The notes below the pieces were generated by a model. That model was not told where the DNA came from. It saw nothing but the letters and a program-made list of their open reading frames with translations, and made no database searches. Positions 20,315-30,194 of a stretch of DNA of 64,000 bases are shown here, piece after piece. Position numbers and translations under genes: made by a program. The first letter of the stretch is position 1. Each line of letters starts with the position of its first letter. Source of the stretch: Fukatsuia anoeciicola (lineage in GTDB: Bacteria; Pseudomonadota; Gammaproteobacteria; Enterobacterales; Enterobacteriaceae); contig NZ_OZ060923.1 of assembly GCF_964059965.1 (NCBI RefSeq), positions 248,001 to 312,000 of the forward strand, given 5' to 3'.

Positions 20315-21238
20315 ATGATACAAACTTCTATTTTTTATCGTTCGTTACTGCATCCACGTTATTGGCTTACTTGGTGCGGATTTGTTCTCCTTTATTTATT
20401 AGTACTACTTCCATATCCTATTATCTATCGTTTAGGCATTTTTATTGGCCGTCTTTCAATGCACTTCTTGCGATATAGAGTACATATTACACAACGTAAT
20501 TTAGAGCTGTGCTTTCCTCAAATGTCTTGTGTTGAACGAGACCAATTAGTAGCAAAAAATTTTACATCTGTTGGTCTGGGTTTATTTGAAACTGGCATGG
20601 CATGGTTCTGGCCAGATTGGAGAATTAAACGCTGGAGTCGTATTAGTGGTTTAGAGTATATCCAACGGGCACAAGAACATGGTCAAGGAGTATTGCTTAT
20701 CGGTTTGCATTTTCTCACTTTAGAATTAGGTGCTCGTATTATTGGTATTAATACACCAGGTATCGGTGTTTATCGTCCCAATAATAATAAAGTAATAGAC
20801 TGTATACAAACTTGGGGGCGTACCCGTTCAAATAAAGCCATGCTTGATCGTAAAGACATAAAGGGCATGGTACGTAACCTAAAAAAAGGAGAAATTATTT
20901 GGTACGCCCCTGATCATGATTATGGACCACGTAGCAGCGTATTTGTCCCTTTTTTTGCTGTTAATCAAACAGCAACAACTACTGGTAGTTACCTGTTAAT
21001 ACGTACAAGTAAAGCCAATGTTATCCCCTTTACTCCACATCGATTAACAAATGGTAAAGGCTATCATGTTGTTATACAACCTATAATTGAAAATTTTCCA
21101 TTAGATAATGAAATTGAAGCAACGGCTTTTATGAATAAAGTAGTAGAGAAAGAAATTATTAGTGCTTTTGATCAATATATGTGGTTACATCGGCGTTTCA
21201 AAACACGCCCAGAGGGACAACCTTCATTATATAATTAA
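20315..21238 (+). CDS. lpxL: Lipid A lauroyl acyltransferase LpxL (HtrB)
   Basis: Inner-membrane acyltransferase that adds the laurate secondary chain to Kdo2-lipid IVA in LPS synthesis. The 307-residue protein is collinear with E. coli LpxL (306). An N-terminal membrane helix covers about 20-37. The catalytic motif HFLTLE gives H132 and E137 at the E. coli positions. YAPDHDYGPRSSVFVPFFAV and the C-terminal WLHRRFKTRPEG are conserved. The wording of the conserved blocks favours LpxL over its paralogue LpxM. With gmhA (57597-58190) it indicates that a heptose-containing LPS may still be assembled. It is divergent from trhO. Confidence 0.95.
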   Translation: MIQTSIFYRSLLHPRYWLTWCGFVLLYLLVLLPYPIIYRLGIFIGRLSMHFLRYRVHITQRNLELCFPQMSCVERDQLVAKNFTSVGLGLFETGMAWFWPDWRIKRWSRISGLEYIQRAQEHGQGVLLIGLHFLTLELGARIIGINTPGIGVYRPNNNKVIDCIQTWGRTRSNKAMLDRKDIKGMVRNLKKGEIIWYAPDHDYGPRSSVFVPFFAVNQTATTTGSYLLIRTSKANVIPFTPHRLTNGKGYHVVIQPIIENFPLDNEIEATAFMNKVVEKEIISAFDQYMWLHRRFKTRPEGQPSLYN

Positions 21239-21572
21239 TTAACAATCTATTTAAAAATTCTTTGTTTTTATTATGTTTAGTTAAGTTTTTATATAAAAAT
21301 ATATTTAACATACTTATTGACTCTTCTATATTTTATACAAAAGATCACTACTATTTTTTGTATATTTTCTCTATTTTTCATATATTCCTTCTGCTAAATA
21401 CAATGAAAAAGATCTAGAGTAGTTATAAATATAAATATAAATATAAATAAAGTACTTGAATTAAGTATTTGTTTTAACATTTATTTACATGTTTCTGTGT
21501 ATAATATTAACTCATCCTATGTATTAGTAACCGCTTTTAGTAATCCTTTATTAAATTAGGAGACTGCCTACT
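21239..21572. other. Spacer between lpxL and cvrA
   Basis: 334 bp with no gene. It contains a short tandem repeat (ataaat, four copies, 21425-21448) and a TATAAT at 21500-21505 that could be the -10 box for cvrA, though no good -35 is correctly spaced. A TTAGGAGA ribosome binding site lies at the end, before the TTG start. Confidence 0.5.
21425..21448. repeat. (ATAAAT)4 microsatellite
   Basis: Four exact tandem copies of ataaat upstream of cvrA. Such a tract could vary in length by slippage. Confidence 0.7.
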
Positions 21573-23300
21573 TTGGACGCCATCACTATCAACAACCTCT
21601 TTTTGATCGGCGCAATATTAGTGGGATCGAGTATTTTACTTAGCTCATTATCATCTCGTTTAGGGATCCCTATTTTAGTCATTTTTCTTGCTATAGGCAT
21701 GTTAGCAGGTATTGATGGTATCGGAGGTATTCCGTTTGATAATTATTCGCTTGCTTACTTAGTAAGTAATCTTGCATTGGCAATAATTCTTCTTGATGGC
21801 GGCATGCGTACAAAAGCATCATCATTTCGTGTTGCTTTATGGCCAGCACTATCATTAGCTACCGTAGGCGTAGTAATTACTGCAGGATTGACTGGATGGT
21901 TTGCTGCTTGGTTGTTTAATTTAGATATTATTCAAGGGTTATTGATTGGTGCTATTATTAGCTCTACAGATGCAGCAGCAGTATTTTCTTTATTAGGTAA
22001 TAAAGGGCTTAATGAACGAGTAAGCGCTACCCTACAAATTGAATCTGGTAGTAACGATCCAATGGCTGTTTTTTTAACGATTACTTTAATTTCTATGATT
22101 GCTAATGGTAATAGCCATTTAAGTTGGATATTTTTAGTTCATCTATTACAACAATTTGGGTTAGGTATTCTAATAGGGCTTAGCGGTGGTTTTTTATTAT
22201 TATCGTTAATTAATCGCATGCAACTAGCTAATGGTCTTTATCCTCTATTAGCCGTCAGTGGTGGGATTGCAATTTTTGCCTTAACAACAGCAATGAATGG
22301 TAGTGGAATTTTAGCAGTCTATCTTTGTGGATTAACACTTGGTAATCGCCCAATACGTAATCGCTCTGGAATACTACAAACTTTCGATGGGTTAGCTTGG
22401 CTAAGTCAAATAGGTATGTTTTTAGTATTAGGTTTACTTCTTAACCCTAGTGAGTTATTCCTAATTACTTTCCCTGCTTTAGCACTTTCACTATGGATGA
22501 TCTTGTTTGCTCGTCCAGTTTCAGTTTTAATTGGATTATTACCATTTCGTAGTTTTAATCTTCGTGAACGTTTTTTTATTTCATGGGTTGGGTTACGAGG
22601 TGCAGTACCTGTTATTTTAGCTGTCTTTCCTATGATGGCTGGATTAGCTAATGCTCATTTATTTTTTAATGTTGCTTTTTTTGTAGTGTTAGTATCTTTA
22701 CTGCTACAAGGTACTACCTTATCATTTGCTGCCCGTAAGACTAAACTTGTAGCTACTTCACCCTTAACTCCTATTTTGCAAGTTGGTTTTGACATTGATA
22801 TTAACAATCAATGGAAGCAGTTTATTTATCAACTTAGTTTTAACAAATGGTACGTTATAGCTACATTATATAGTTTAGGAATGCCAAAAAAAACTAATAT
22901 TATAGCACTTTTTTGTGATAAAGACCTATTACATCTAACAGGTAAAACTTACTTAAAAAAAGAAGATATTTTATATATTATTAGTCATAAACATGATTTA
23001 CCTATTTTAGGTAAACTTTTTAGTCAAACACCGAGTATTCAGCTTAATCAACTTTTTTTTAGTAATTTTATTTTAGAGATAGATGTTAATCTTAAAGATA
23101 TTTCAAATATTTATGGTTTAAATTTAGAAAAAACTATAGATAATCAACAAACTTTAGGACAATTTATAATACATCTGTTAAGTAATAAACCTATTATTAG
23201 CAACCAAATTGAATGGCATGGTTTAACTTATACCATTGCTGAAATGGATGCTAAACATGTTAATAAAGTTAAAATTAAAATAATTATTAATAAGATATGA
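21573..23300 (+). CDS. cvrA: K+(Na+)/H+ antiporter of the CvrA/NhaP2 family
   Basis: Inner-membrane cation/proton antiporter of the CPA1 family, thought to control cell potassium and volume. The 575-residue protein is collinear with E. coli CvrA (578). About a dozen hydrophobic segments fill residues 5-390, including the transport-core motif ESGSNDPMAVFLT and WVGLRGAVPVILA. The cytoplasmic C-terminal part (about 395-575) carries the TrkA-C and regulatory regions, here A+T-biased and lysine/asparagine-rich compared with the membrane part. The start is TTG at 21573, supported by TTAGGAGA nine or so bases upstream and by conservation of the N-terminus. Keeping a full antiporter in a reduced genome suggests ion balance matters in the host niche. 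Confidence 0.93.
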   Translation: MDAITINNLFLIGAILVGSSILLSSLSSRLGIPILVIFLAIGMLAGIDGIGGIPFDNYSLAYLVSNLALAIILLDGGMRTKASSFRVALWPALSLATVGVVITAGLTGWFAAWLFNLDIIQGLLIGAIISSTDAAAVFSLLGNKGLNERVSATLQIESGSNDPMAVFLTITLISMIANGNSHLSWIFLVHLLQQFGLGILIGLSGGFLLLSLINRMQLANGLYPLLAVSGGIAIFALTTAMNGSGILAVYLCGLTLGNRPIRNRSGILQTFDGLAWLSQIGMFLVLGLLLNPSELFLITFPALALSLWMILFARPVSVLIGLLPFRSFNLRERFFISWVGLRGAVPVILAVFPMMAGLANAHLFFNVAFFVVLVSLLLQGTTLSFAARKTKLVATSPLTPILQVGFDIDINNQWKQFIYQLSFNKWYVIATLYSLGMPKKTNIIALFCDKDLLHLTGKTYLKKEDILYIISHKHDLPILGKLFSQTPSIQLNQLFFSNFILEIDVNLKDISNIYGLNLEKTIDNQQTLGQFIIHLLSNKPIISNQIEWHGLTYTIAEMDAKHVNKVKIKIIINKI

Positions 23301-23420
23301 TAACAGGGAAATATACATTTAAATCTACATAAAAGAGTGTTTTGTTATATAACTCTTTATCATATAACTCTATACTAAATATTAGAGTTACTATCCAACT
23401 TTTTAGATTAAGGCAACTTG

Positions 23421-25154
23421 ATGAACATTCAAGCTCTTCTATCCAATAAAATCAGTAAAGCACTAATCATGGCAGGTGCACCCATAGATAGTGATGCCAA
23501 GATCCGTCAATCAGCTAAGTCACAGTTTGGTGATTATCAAGTTAATGGCATAATGGCTATTGCTAAAATATTAGCTATACCACCGCGACAATTAGCTAAA
23601 AAAGTTATTAACTTTATTGATCTTAAGGATGTTACTAGTAAAATAGAAATAGTAGGACCTGGTTTTATTAATATTTTTCTTAATCGTCAATGGTTAGCAA
23701 TGCAGATTGATCAAATATTAATAGCACCTAAAAGACTAGGTATTGCCTCAGTATTGCCACAAACTGTGGTTGTTGATTATTCATCCCCTAATGTAGCTAA
23801 AGAGATGCATGTTGGTCATCTACGTTCTACTATTATTGGTGACGTTATTGTCCGTACCTTAACATTTCTTGGTCATAACGTTATTCGCGCTAACCACATA
23901 GGTGATTGGGGGACTCAGTTTGGTATGTTAATTGCTTATCTAGAAAAAGTGCAGCATAATAACCTTGATGATATGACATTATCTGATCTAGAAGTATTTT
24001 ACCGTGCTGCACAAAAAAACTACGATGAAAATGAAGAATTTGCACAACGTTCAAGGGCTTATGTAGTAAAATTACAGGTAGGTGATGAACAGTGTCGTAA
24101 AATATGGCGGCAGTTAGTTGATATTACCATGACGCAAAATCAGATTTCTTATAATCGTTTGCATGTTACTCTAACTAAAAATGATATCATGGGAGAAAGT
24201 ATATATAATCCAATGTTGCCAGGCATAGTTGCAGATTTAAAAGCCCAAGGGATAGCAGTAGAGAATACAGGTGCAACCATGGTGTTTTTTAATGAACACA
24301 AAAATAAGGCTGGTAAGACAAAAGCTGTTGTCATTCAAAAAAAAGATGGCGGTTATCTTTATATAACTACTGATATTGCCTGCGTTAAATATCGTTGTGA
24401 AACTCTTAACGCAGATCGAATTCTTTATTATACTGACTCCCGTCAACATCAACATCTTATGCAAACCTGGAATATCGCACGTAAAGCTGGTTATATACCA
24501 GAATCAGTGTCGCTAGAACATCATATGTTTGGAATGATGTTAGATAAGGATGGCAAGCCTCTTAAAACCCGTACTGGCGGTAATATTAAACTAGCTGATT
24601 TCTTAGATGAAGCTATTAAGAGAGCAGATAAATTAATTCGCGAAAAAAATCTAGATATGCCAGCTGAAGAATTAAAACAATTAGTTAATACTATTGGTAT
24701 TGGAGCAGTAAAATACGCTGATTTATCTAAAAATCGTACTACTGACTACATTTTTAATTGGGATAATATGCTTACTTTCGATGGTAATACTGCACCTTAT
24801 ATGTTATATGCTTATATTCGTGTTATTTCTATATTTAAACGTGCTGCAATCGATGAAACTAGCCTTACTATGCCACTTGTTATTAATGAAGATTGCGAAG
24901 CAATATTAGCAACACGTTTATTACAATTTGAAGAAACTATTACCATAGTAGCGCGTGATGGTACACCACATGTTATGTGTATATATTTATATAATCTTGC
25001 TGTTTTATTTTCAAGTTTTTATGAACACTGTCCTATTTTAAATGCAACTAATAAACAAACATGTCATAGTCGTCTTAAACTTGCATTGCTTACAGCTAAA
25101 ACATTAAAACAAGGTTTAGATACCCTAGGGATCCAGACAGTGGAGCGAATGTGA
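23421..25154 (+). CDS. argS: Arginyl-tRNA synthetase
   Basis: Class I synthetase that charges tRNA-Arg, including tRNA-Arg(ACG) at 15090. The 577-residue protein has exactly the length of E. coli ArgS. The N-terminal Add-1 domain is present, the HIGH motif reads HVGH at 130-133, and GMMLDKDGKPLKTRTGG marks the region that replaces KMSKS in this enzyme. The C-terminal helical anticodon-binding domain ends TVERM as in E. coli. I start at ATG 23421; the frame also admits TTG at 23418, one codon earlier. Its last 30 bp overlap the end of murJ on the other strand. Confidence 0.97.
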   Translation: MNIQALLSNKISKALIMAGAPIDSDAKIRQSAKSQFGDYQVNGIMAIAKILAIPPRQLAKKVINFIDLKDVTSKIEIVGPGFINIFLNRQWLAMQIDQILIAPKRLGIASVLPQTVVVDYSSPNVAKEMHVGHLRSTIIGDVIVRTLTFLGHNVIRANHIGDWGTQFGMLIAYLEKVQHNNLDDMTLSDLEVFYRAAQKNYDENEEFAQRSRAYVVKLQVGDEQCRKIWRQLVDITMTQNQISYNRLHVTLTKNDIMGESIYNPMLPGIVADLKAQGIAVENTGATMVFFNEHKNKAGKTKAVVIQKKDGGYLYITTDIACVKYRCETLNADRILYYTDSRQHQHLMQTWNIARKAGYIPESVSLEHHMFGMMLDKDGKPLKTRTGGNIKLADFLDEAIKRADKLIREKNLDMPAEELKQLVNTIGIGAVKYADLSKNRTTDYIFNWDNMLTFDGNTAPYMLYAYIRVISIFKRAAIDETSLTMPLVINEDCEAILATRLLQFEETITIVARDGTPHVMCIYLYNLAVLFSSFYEHCPILNATNKQTCHSRLKLALLTAKTLKQGLDTLGIQTVERM

Positions 25155-26693
25155 TTTAGAAATATTATAATATATAAAATCACGTAGTCTAAAGCCTAAT
25201 AATCCTAATACAGAAAAATACGATCCTATACCAACTAGTATAACTAAGAATAAGCGTGATAATCGATACATCATGCTACCATTATCCCAAGGCGGCATTA
25301 ATCCTAATACTATTAATAATATTATACACATAATAAATACTGCAATTAATAATTTACATATAAATAGTAACCAACCAGGTTGTGGATAAAAAATCTTTTG
25401 TTTACGTAATTGCCAGTATAATAAACTAGCATTTAAACATGCTCCTAATCCAATAGATAGTGATAATCCAACATGTTGCAAGGGTGTAACAAAAATTAAA
25501 TTCATTATTTGTGTTATAATTAAGGTAACTACAGCAATTTTAACAGGTGTTTGAATATTTTGCCGCGAATAAAATCCTGGAGCTAGTACTTTTACTGTAA
25601 TTAATCCTATCAAGCCTATAGAATAAGATATTAATGCGTGTTGAGTCATCAGTGCGTCAAACGCACTAAAGTTACCATACTGGAATAATGCTACTGTAAG
25701 AGGTTTAGCTATAATCCCTAAAGCAATAGTACTTGGTAGCGCTAGTAAAAAACAGAGCCGTAAACCCCAATCCATTAAACAAGAATACTCATCATTATTG
25801 CCAACAAAAAAACTTTTAGCTAATGTAGGCAATAAAATAGTACCTAATGCTACCCCTAATATACTAGCTGGAAACTCCATTAAACGGTCAGCATAATATA
25901 TCCAAGAAACCGAGCCAGACACTAAAAAAGAAGCAAAAATAGTATTAATGATTAACGAAATTTGGCTAACAGAAACACCAAAAATAGCCGGTGCCATTTG
26001 CTTTATTACTCGCCAAATATCAGTATTACGTAGATCTAATCGCGGTAAAACTAACATATTAATTTTTTTTAAATAGGGTAATTGATAACCTAATTGCAGT
26101 ACACCACCTAACACTACTGCCCATGCTAAAACTAAAATTGGTGGATAAAAATAAGGAGTAGCAAACAAGGCAAAACAAATCATGCTAATATTTAAAAAAA
26201 TAGGGGTAAAAGCTGGGACAGAAAAACGATTCCAAGTATTTAAAATAGCAGCAACTAATGAAGAAAGAGAAATAAATAAGATATAAGGAAAAGTAATACG
26301 TAATAATGAAGAAGTTAATATAAATTTATCTGCCGTATTAATAAATCCAGGAGCGGTAATAAAAATAATCCAAGGTGCCACTAATATACCTAGTAGTGTA
26401 ATTACAATTAACACTAAAGTTAATAATCCAGCAACATAAGCCACAAAATCACGTGTTGCTTCTTTTCCTTTATGGTTTTTATATTCAGCGAGGAGAGGCA
26501 CAAAAGCCTGCGAAAAGGCACCTTCAGCAAAAATACGGCGTAATAAATTAGGCAATTTAAATGCAACAAAAAATGCATCAGTAGCAACTCCTGCGCCAAA
26601 TATTCTTGCTATAACAGCATCACGAGCAAAACCTAATATACGTGAAAACAGAGTCATAGAACTAACAGTTATTAATGACTTTAATAAATTCAT
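25125..26693 (-). CDS. murJ: Lipid II flippase MurJ
   Basis: MOP-superfamily flippase that moves lipid II across the inner membrane for peptidoglycan synthesis. The 522-residue protein has about 14 hydrophobic segments. The residues essential in E. coli MurJ, R18, R24, D39 and R52, are at the same positions. The N-terminal signature SRILGFARDAVIARIFGAG is intact. The last codons overlap argS convergently by 30 bp (25125-25154), so the two stop codons lie inside each other's genes. E. coli does not place these genes together, so this junction is lineage-specific. With murI it supports a living peptidoglycan pathway. Confidence 0.96.
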   Translation of the reverse strand: MNLLKSLITVSSMTLFSRILGFARDAVIARIFGAGVATDAFFVAFKLPNLLRRIFAEGAFSQAFVPLLAEYKNHKGKEATRDFVAYVAGLLTLVLIVITLLGILVAPWIIFITAPGFINTADKFILTSSLLRITFPYILFISLSSLVAAILNTWNRFSVPAFTPIFLNISMICFALFATPYFYPPILVLAWAVVLGGVLQLGYQLPYLKKINMLVLPRLDLRNTDIWRVIKQMAPAIFGVSVSQISLIINTIFASFLVSGSVSWIYYADRLMEFPASILGVALGTILLPTLAKSFFVGNNDEYSCLMDWGLRLCFLLALPSTIALGIIAKPLTVALFQYGNFSAFDALMTQHALISYSIGLIGLITVKVLAPGFYSRQNIQTPVKIAVVTLIITQIMNLIFVTPLQHVGLSLSIGLGACLNASLLYWQLRKQKIFYPQPGWLLFICKLLIAVFIMCIILLIVLGLMPPWDNGSMMYRLSRLFLVILVGIGSYFSVLGLLGFRLRDFIYYNISKSHSLHCLDP

Positions 26694-27729
26694 ATTTTTT
26701 CTATTTAGTGTAAAAAACTTTAATTTTATTAAATAATTAATTATGATAAAATAAAAAAATTATTTAATAAAATTAAATTCACTATAATACAATAATTATC
26801 TAATTATTGTATTAATTAAATATATCTTTAATAGGACTAAGATAATGATAAATAAATGATTTTATATAGTTATTATACTAATAATAATATATATGATCAC
26901 TACATACAAGTTATTTATGTAATATAGTACTGTATTAGTAAGAAGAAAAAATTAATAAATATTTGTAGCAGAATAATAGTATAAAAAGTAAATTAAAAAA
27001 TCTAAGTTTAATTAATATGTAAATTATTCTATAATAATAGTATTATAACTAATTTAAATAAAGTTATAAAAAAATAGAAAATAATATTATATTAGCCTTT
27101 TTATAAAATATTTTAACTTAATTATATTTATATTTAATAGAATTAAGATCTATAAAATAAATAAGATACATGATATTTTATATATCTATTTAGTGGTAAT
27201 TTTATTACATGTTTATAAGATTTAATTTATTTGATTTAATATCTCAGATTTATATATTTTATCCAAAACGTATTACTATTTACGTATATACTAGTACTTA
27301 TTTTTTGGTAATTATATAAAACTTAGAGAACTTTTTAAGTTATCTTGGTACTATACATAAATAGATTGTTTTTATATTATACATTAAGCTTTAAGCTAAA
27401 ATCTTTAAATTAATTTACTATAAAATATAAACCAATACCATTAACTGTTAAGTAACATATAGATTTTTTAATAAACCTTATAAAAATAATATTGATAAAT
27501 AACTATTTTGAACAGGCTACTAAATTATCATATCAAGCAACAGGTTTTATTAGAAATTTAATATATAATTAATTTTTTCTTAATATTTATTAAATGCAGA
27601 CTTCTTATAAACTTATTATTTATCGGCATTATATATTACTTAATTATAATTTTTATAACATACTCCAAATACTTTAAATTTCAAAGAAATAATTATAATA
27701 AGTTCTTTACAAAACAAATAGAGGTTGTT
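26694..27729. other. AT-rich desert between murJ and ndk
   Basis: About 1 kb, both flanking genes pointing outward, so promoters for murJ and ndk should lie inside, but none stands out. One copy (B) of the degenerate dispersed repeat occurs at about 27170-27420. No gene remnant could be identified. Confidence 0.5.
27170..27420. repeat. Degenerate dispersed intergenic repeat, copy B
   Basis: Shares with copies A, C and D the blocks tatctatttagtggtaatttta, acgtattactattta.gtata, tagtacttatttttt and tta.acattaag. The match is patchy and made by eye. Confidence 0.4.
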
Positions 27730-28158
27730 ATGGCTATTGAGCGTACCTTATCTATAATTAAACCAGATGCTATTTCTAAAAATATTATTAACGTTATTTA
27801 TACGCGTTTAAAAATGACTAAATGTAAAATTATTGCAGCAAAAATGCTACATTTAACTCAAGATCAAGCAGAAGGTTTCTATGTAGAACATAAAAATCGT
27901 CCATTTTTTAGTAAGTTAATTATATTTATGACCTCGGGACCAATAATGCTCCAGGTTCTAGAGGGTGAAAATATAGTGCAGCGTTACCGTAATATGATAG
28001 GTGCTACCGATCCAAGTCAAGCACTAGCAGGTACACTACGTGCTGATTTTGCTGATAATATTACCGCTAATGTAGTGCATGGTTCTGATACAATAATATC
28101 AGCTCAACGTGAAATTTCTTATTTTTTTACTGAGAATGAAATTTTCTCATATAACTAA
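27730..28158 (+). CDS. ndk: Nucleoside diphosphate kinase
   Basis: Transfers the gamma phosphate between nucleoside triphosphates and diphosphates through a phosphohistidine. The 142-residue protein matches E. coli Ndk in length. The catalytic histidine H117 lies in VVHGSDT, the family NxxHGSD motif with the first Asn altered in context (ITANVVHGSD). The N-terminus MAIERTLSIIKPDA and RNMIGATDPSQALAGTLRADFA are conserved. It opens the E. coli-like run ndk-rlmN-(rodZ)-ispG-hisS-yfgM-(bamB)-der. Confidence 0.96.
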   Translation: MAIERTLSIIKPDAISKNIINVIYTRLKMTKCKIIAAKMLHLTQDQAEGFYVEHKNRPFFSKLIIFMTSGPIMLQVLEGENIVQRYRNMIGATDPSQALAGTLRADFADNITANVVHGSDTIISAQREISYFFTENEIFSYN

Positions 28159-28325
28159 TTTGTAATATTTTTACTTTAAATAAATTATTTTTTCTTTAAC
28201 ATTTAATAAAATACTATATAAAAGTACTCATATTTATACTTAAAAACTATATACTTAAATAATTTATTTTATCTCCTATTTTATACAATAAAATACTTTT
28301 ATCTTGATGGATTAAGATTATCACT

Positions 28326-29432
28326 ATGATTAGAGCTAAAATTAATTTACTTGATTTAAATCGCCAACAATTACGTGAATTTTTTATCCAAATAGGAGAA
28401 AAACCATTTCGTGCCGACCAAGTAATGAAATGGATATACCACTATTGTTATGATAATTTTGAGCATATGACTAATATCAATAAAGTGTTACGTACTAAAC
28501 TACAACAAATGGCAGAAATTAGCGCGCCTGAAGTAGTACAAGAACAACGCTCAATAGATGGTACTATAAAATGGACAATTAAAGTTGGCGATCAACAAAT
28601 TGAAACTGTCTATATACCAAAAGGTAATCGAGCTACCTTATGTATTTCTTCACAAGTGGGTTGTGTATTAGAATGCAAATTCTGTTCAACTGCTCAACAG
28701 GGCTTTAACCGTAACTTGCGAGTTGCAGAAATTATCGGTCAAGTATGGCGTGCAGCTAAAATTATTAGCTCCTTAAAACCAAGTGGTCACCGTCCAATTA
28801 CTAATATTGTTATGATGGGAATGGGAGAACCGTTACTTAACCTAAATAATATAGTACCTGCAATGGAAATTATGATGGATGATTTTGGCTTTAGTTTATC
28901 TAAACGCCGTATTACTTTATCAACCTCTGGTATTGTACCAGCTTTAGATAAACTTGGTGATATGATTGATGTAGCTTTAGCAATTTCTCTACATGCCCCA
29001 ACAGACAATATCCGTGATAAAATTATGCCAATTAATCGTAAATATAATATTGCAACTTTTTTAGCTGCTGTACGTCGTTATCTAATAAAATCTCATGCTA
29101 ATAAAGGACGTGTTACTGTTGAATACGTCATGCTTAATGGTATTAATGATCAAATAGAACAAGCCCATCAATTGGCTAATTGTTTAAAAGATACACCTTG
29201 CAAAATTAACCTTATCCCTTGGAATTCTTTCCCGGGTGCAATGTATAATTGTAGTTCAAAAAATAGTGTGAATCAATTTGCTAAAATATTAATACAGTAT
29301 GGTTTTACTACTATTATACGCAAAACTCGTGGTAATGATATTGATGCTGCTTGCGGTCAATTGACGGGAGTAATAATTGACCGTACAAAACGAGCATTAA
29401 AAAATGAATTATCACTAAAACTATTAACATAA
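28326..29432 (+). CDS. rlmN: Dual-specificity 23S rRNA (A2503) / tRNA (A37) C2-methyltransferase RlmN
   Basis: Radical-SAM enzyme that methylates A2503 of 23S rRNA and A37 of some tRNAs, improving decoding accuracy. The 368-residue protein is shorter than E. coli RlmN (384) only at the dispensable N-terminus. The radical-SAM cluster cysteines C113, C117 and C120 form the CxxxCxxC motif (CVLECKFC). The C-terminal ACGQL segment carries the cysteine that forms the methylation intermediate. The glycine-rich MMGMGEPLLN and SAM-binding segments are intact. It is second in the ndk-to-der run. Confidence 0.96.
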   Translation: MIRAKINLLDLNRQQLREFFIQIGEKPFRADQVMKWIYHYCYDNFEHMTNINKVLRTKLQQMAEISAPEVVQEQRSIDGTIKWTIKVGDQQIETVYIPKGNRATLCISSQVGCVLECKFCSTAQQGFNRNLRVAEIIGQVWRAAKIISSLKPSGHRPITNIVMMGMGEPLLNLNNIVPAMEIMMDDFGFSLSKRRITLSTSGIVPALDKLGDMIDVALAISLHAPTDNIRDKIMPINRKYNIATFLAAVRRYLIKSHANKGRVTVEYVMLNGINDQIEQAHQLANCLKDTPCKINLIPWNSFPGAMYNCSSKNSVNQFAKILIQYGFTTIIRKTRGNDIDAACGQLTGVIIDRTKRALKNELSLKLLT

Positions 29433-30194
29433 GATAATTTAAATGTTACAAATAATTTAAATATTATAAAATTTATTCTAATTTTTTATAATTTATATTA
29501 AAATTTTTATGTTTGTTATTATAACAAAGAGAGTAGACTTTTATGAAATTAAAATTAAAATTAAAATAATTAGTTCTTATTAAACTATATAAGTTTTAAA
29601 TATATAAAATAATAAGTACTTAAACTTTGCAAAAGTTTATTAAGAATAATATTATTTTAACTATCAAATTAGTCAGGCAGAGTAATTTAAGGCTATGACA
29701 AATCAACTATATGCTTCCAAATAAAACTTACTACCACGTAAAACTAACTACCGTTTAATATTATTTAATAAGTGCTAATAGTAATAACTCTATTATTATA
29801 ATATCTGATAAAGTTATAATAGAATTCCACCACTTAGATAATTGTAGTGAATTAAATAATCTTTATAATTATGACAATATCTTAATATATATTTACGATA
29901 TGGTGTAATACATTTAAATTAGAAAGTGACTTTCTTATAAATTTTTCTGTAAATCACCAAATATAAGTTATTGATAGTAATAATAGATTATCTAAGATAT
30001 ATATAAAGATATATAATAAATTTATTTGCAAAATACTTTATAAATTAACCACTGAAGTTATGAGTCTAATTAGTATTAAATACTAAAGTAAAATGTATAG
30101 ATTTGGCTAAATTTATTAAAGTATATAGTATCAATTTACCTTGCTATTAACTAGAGCAATGGCCTAGTATTATTCTACTATATAAGGAAAAAAT
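29433..30194. pseudogene. rodZ site: gene lost, possible C-terminal remnant
   Basis: E. coli has rodZ between rlmN and ispG. Here 762 bp remain without an open frame. A short start-like stretch (ATG at 29543, then AAATTA repeats and a stop) follows rlmN. Near 29920-30040 one frame gives NNRLSKIYIKIYNKF, weakly like VDLSRFIRTNQVARL near the end of E. coli RodZ, in the expected position and strand. This is only suggestive. RodZ links MreB to the cell wall, and its loss is common in reduced symbionts. Confidence 0.4.

Noticed and set aside
25381..25389. Perfect DnaA-box-like TGTGGATAA
   Set aside because: A single box inside the murJ coding region, with no cluster, no GATC set and no dnaA/gidA neighbours, so not an origin.
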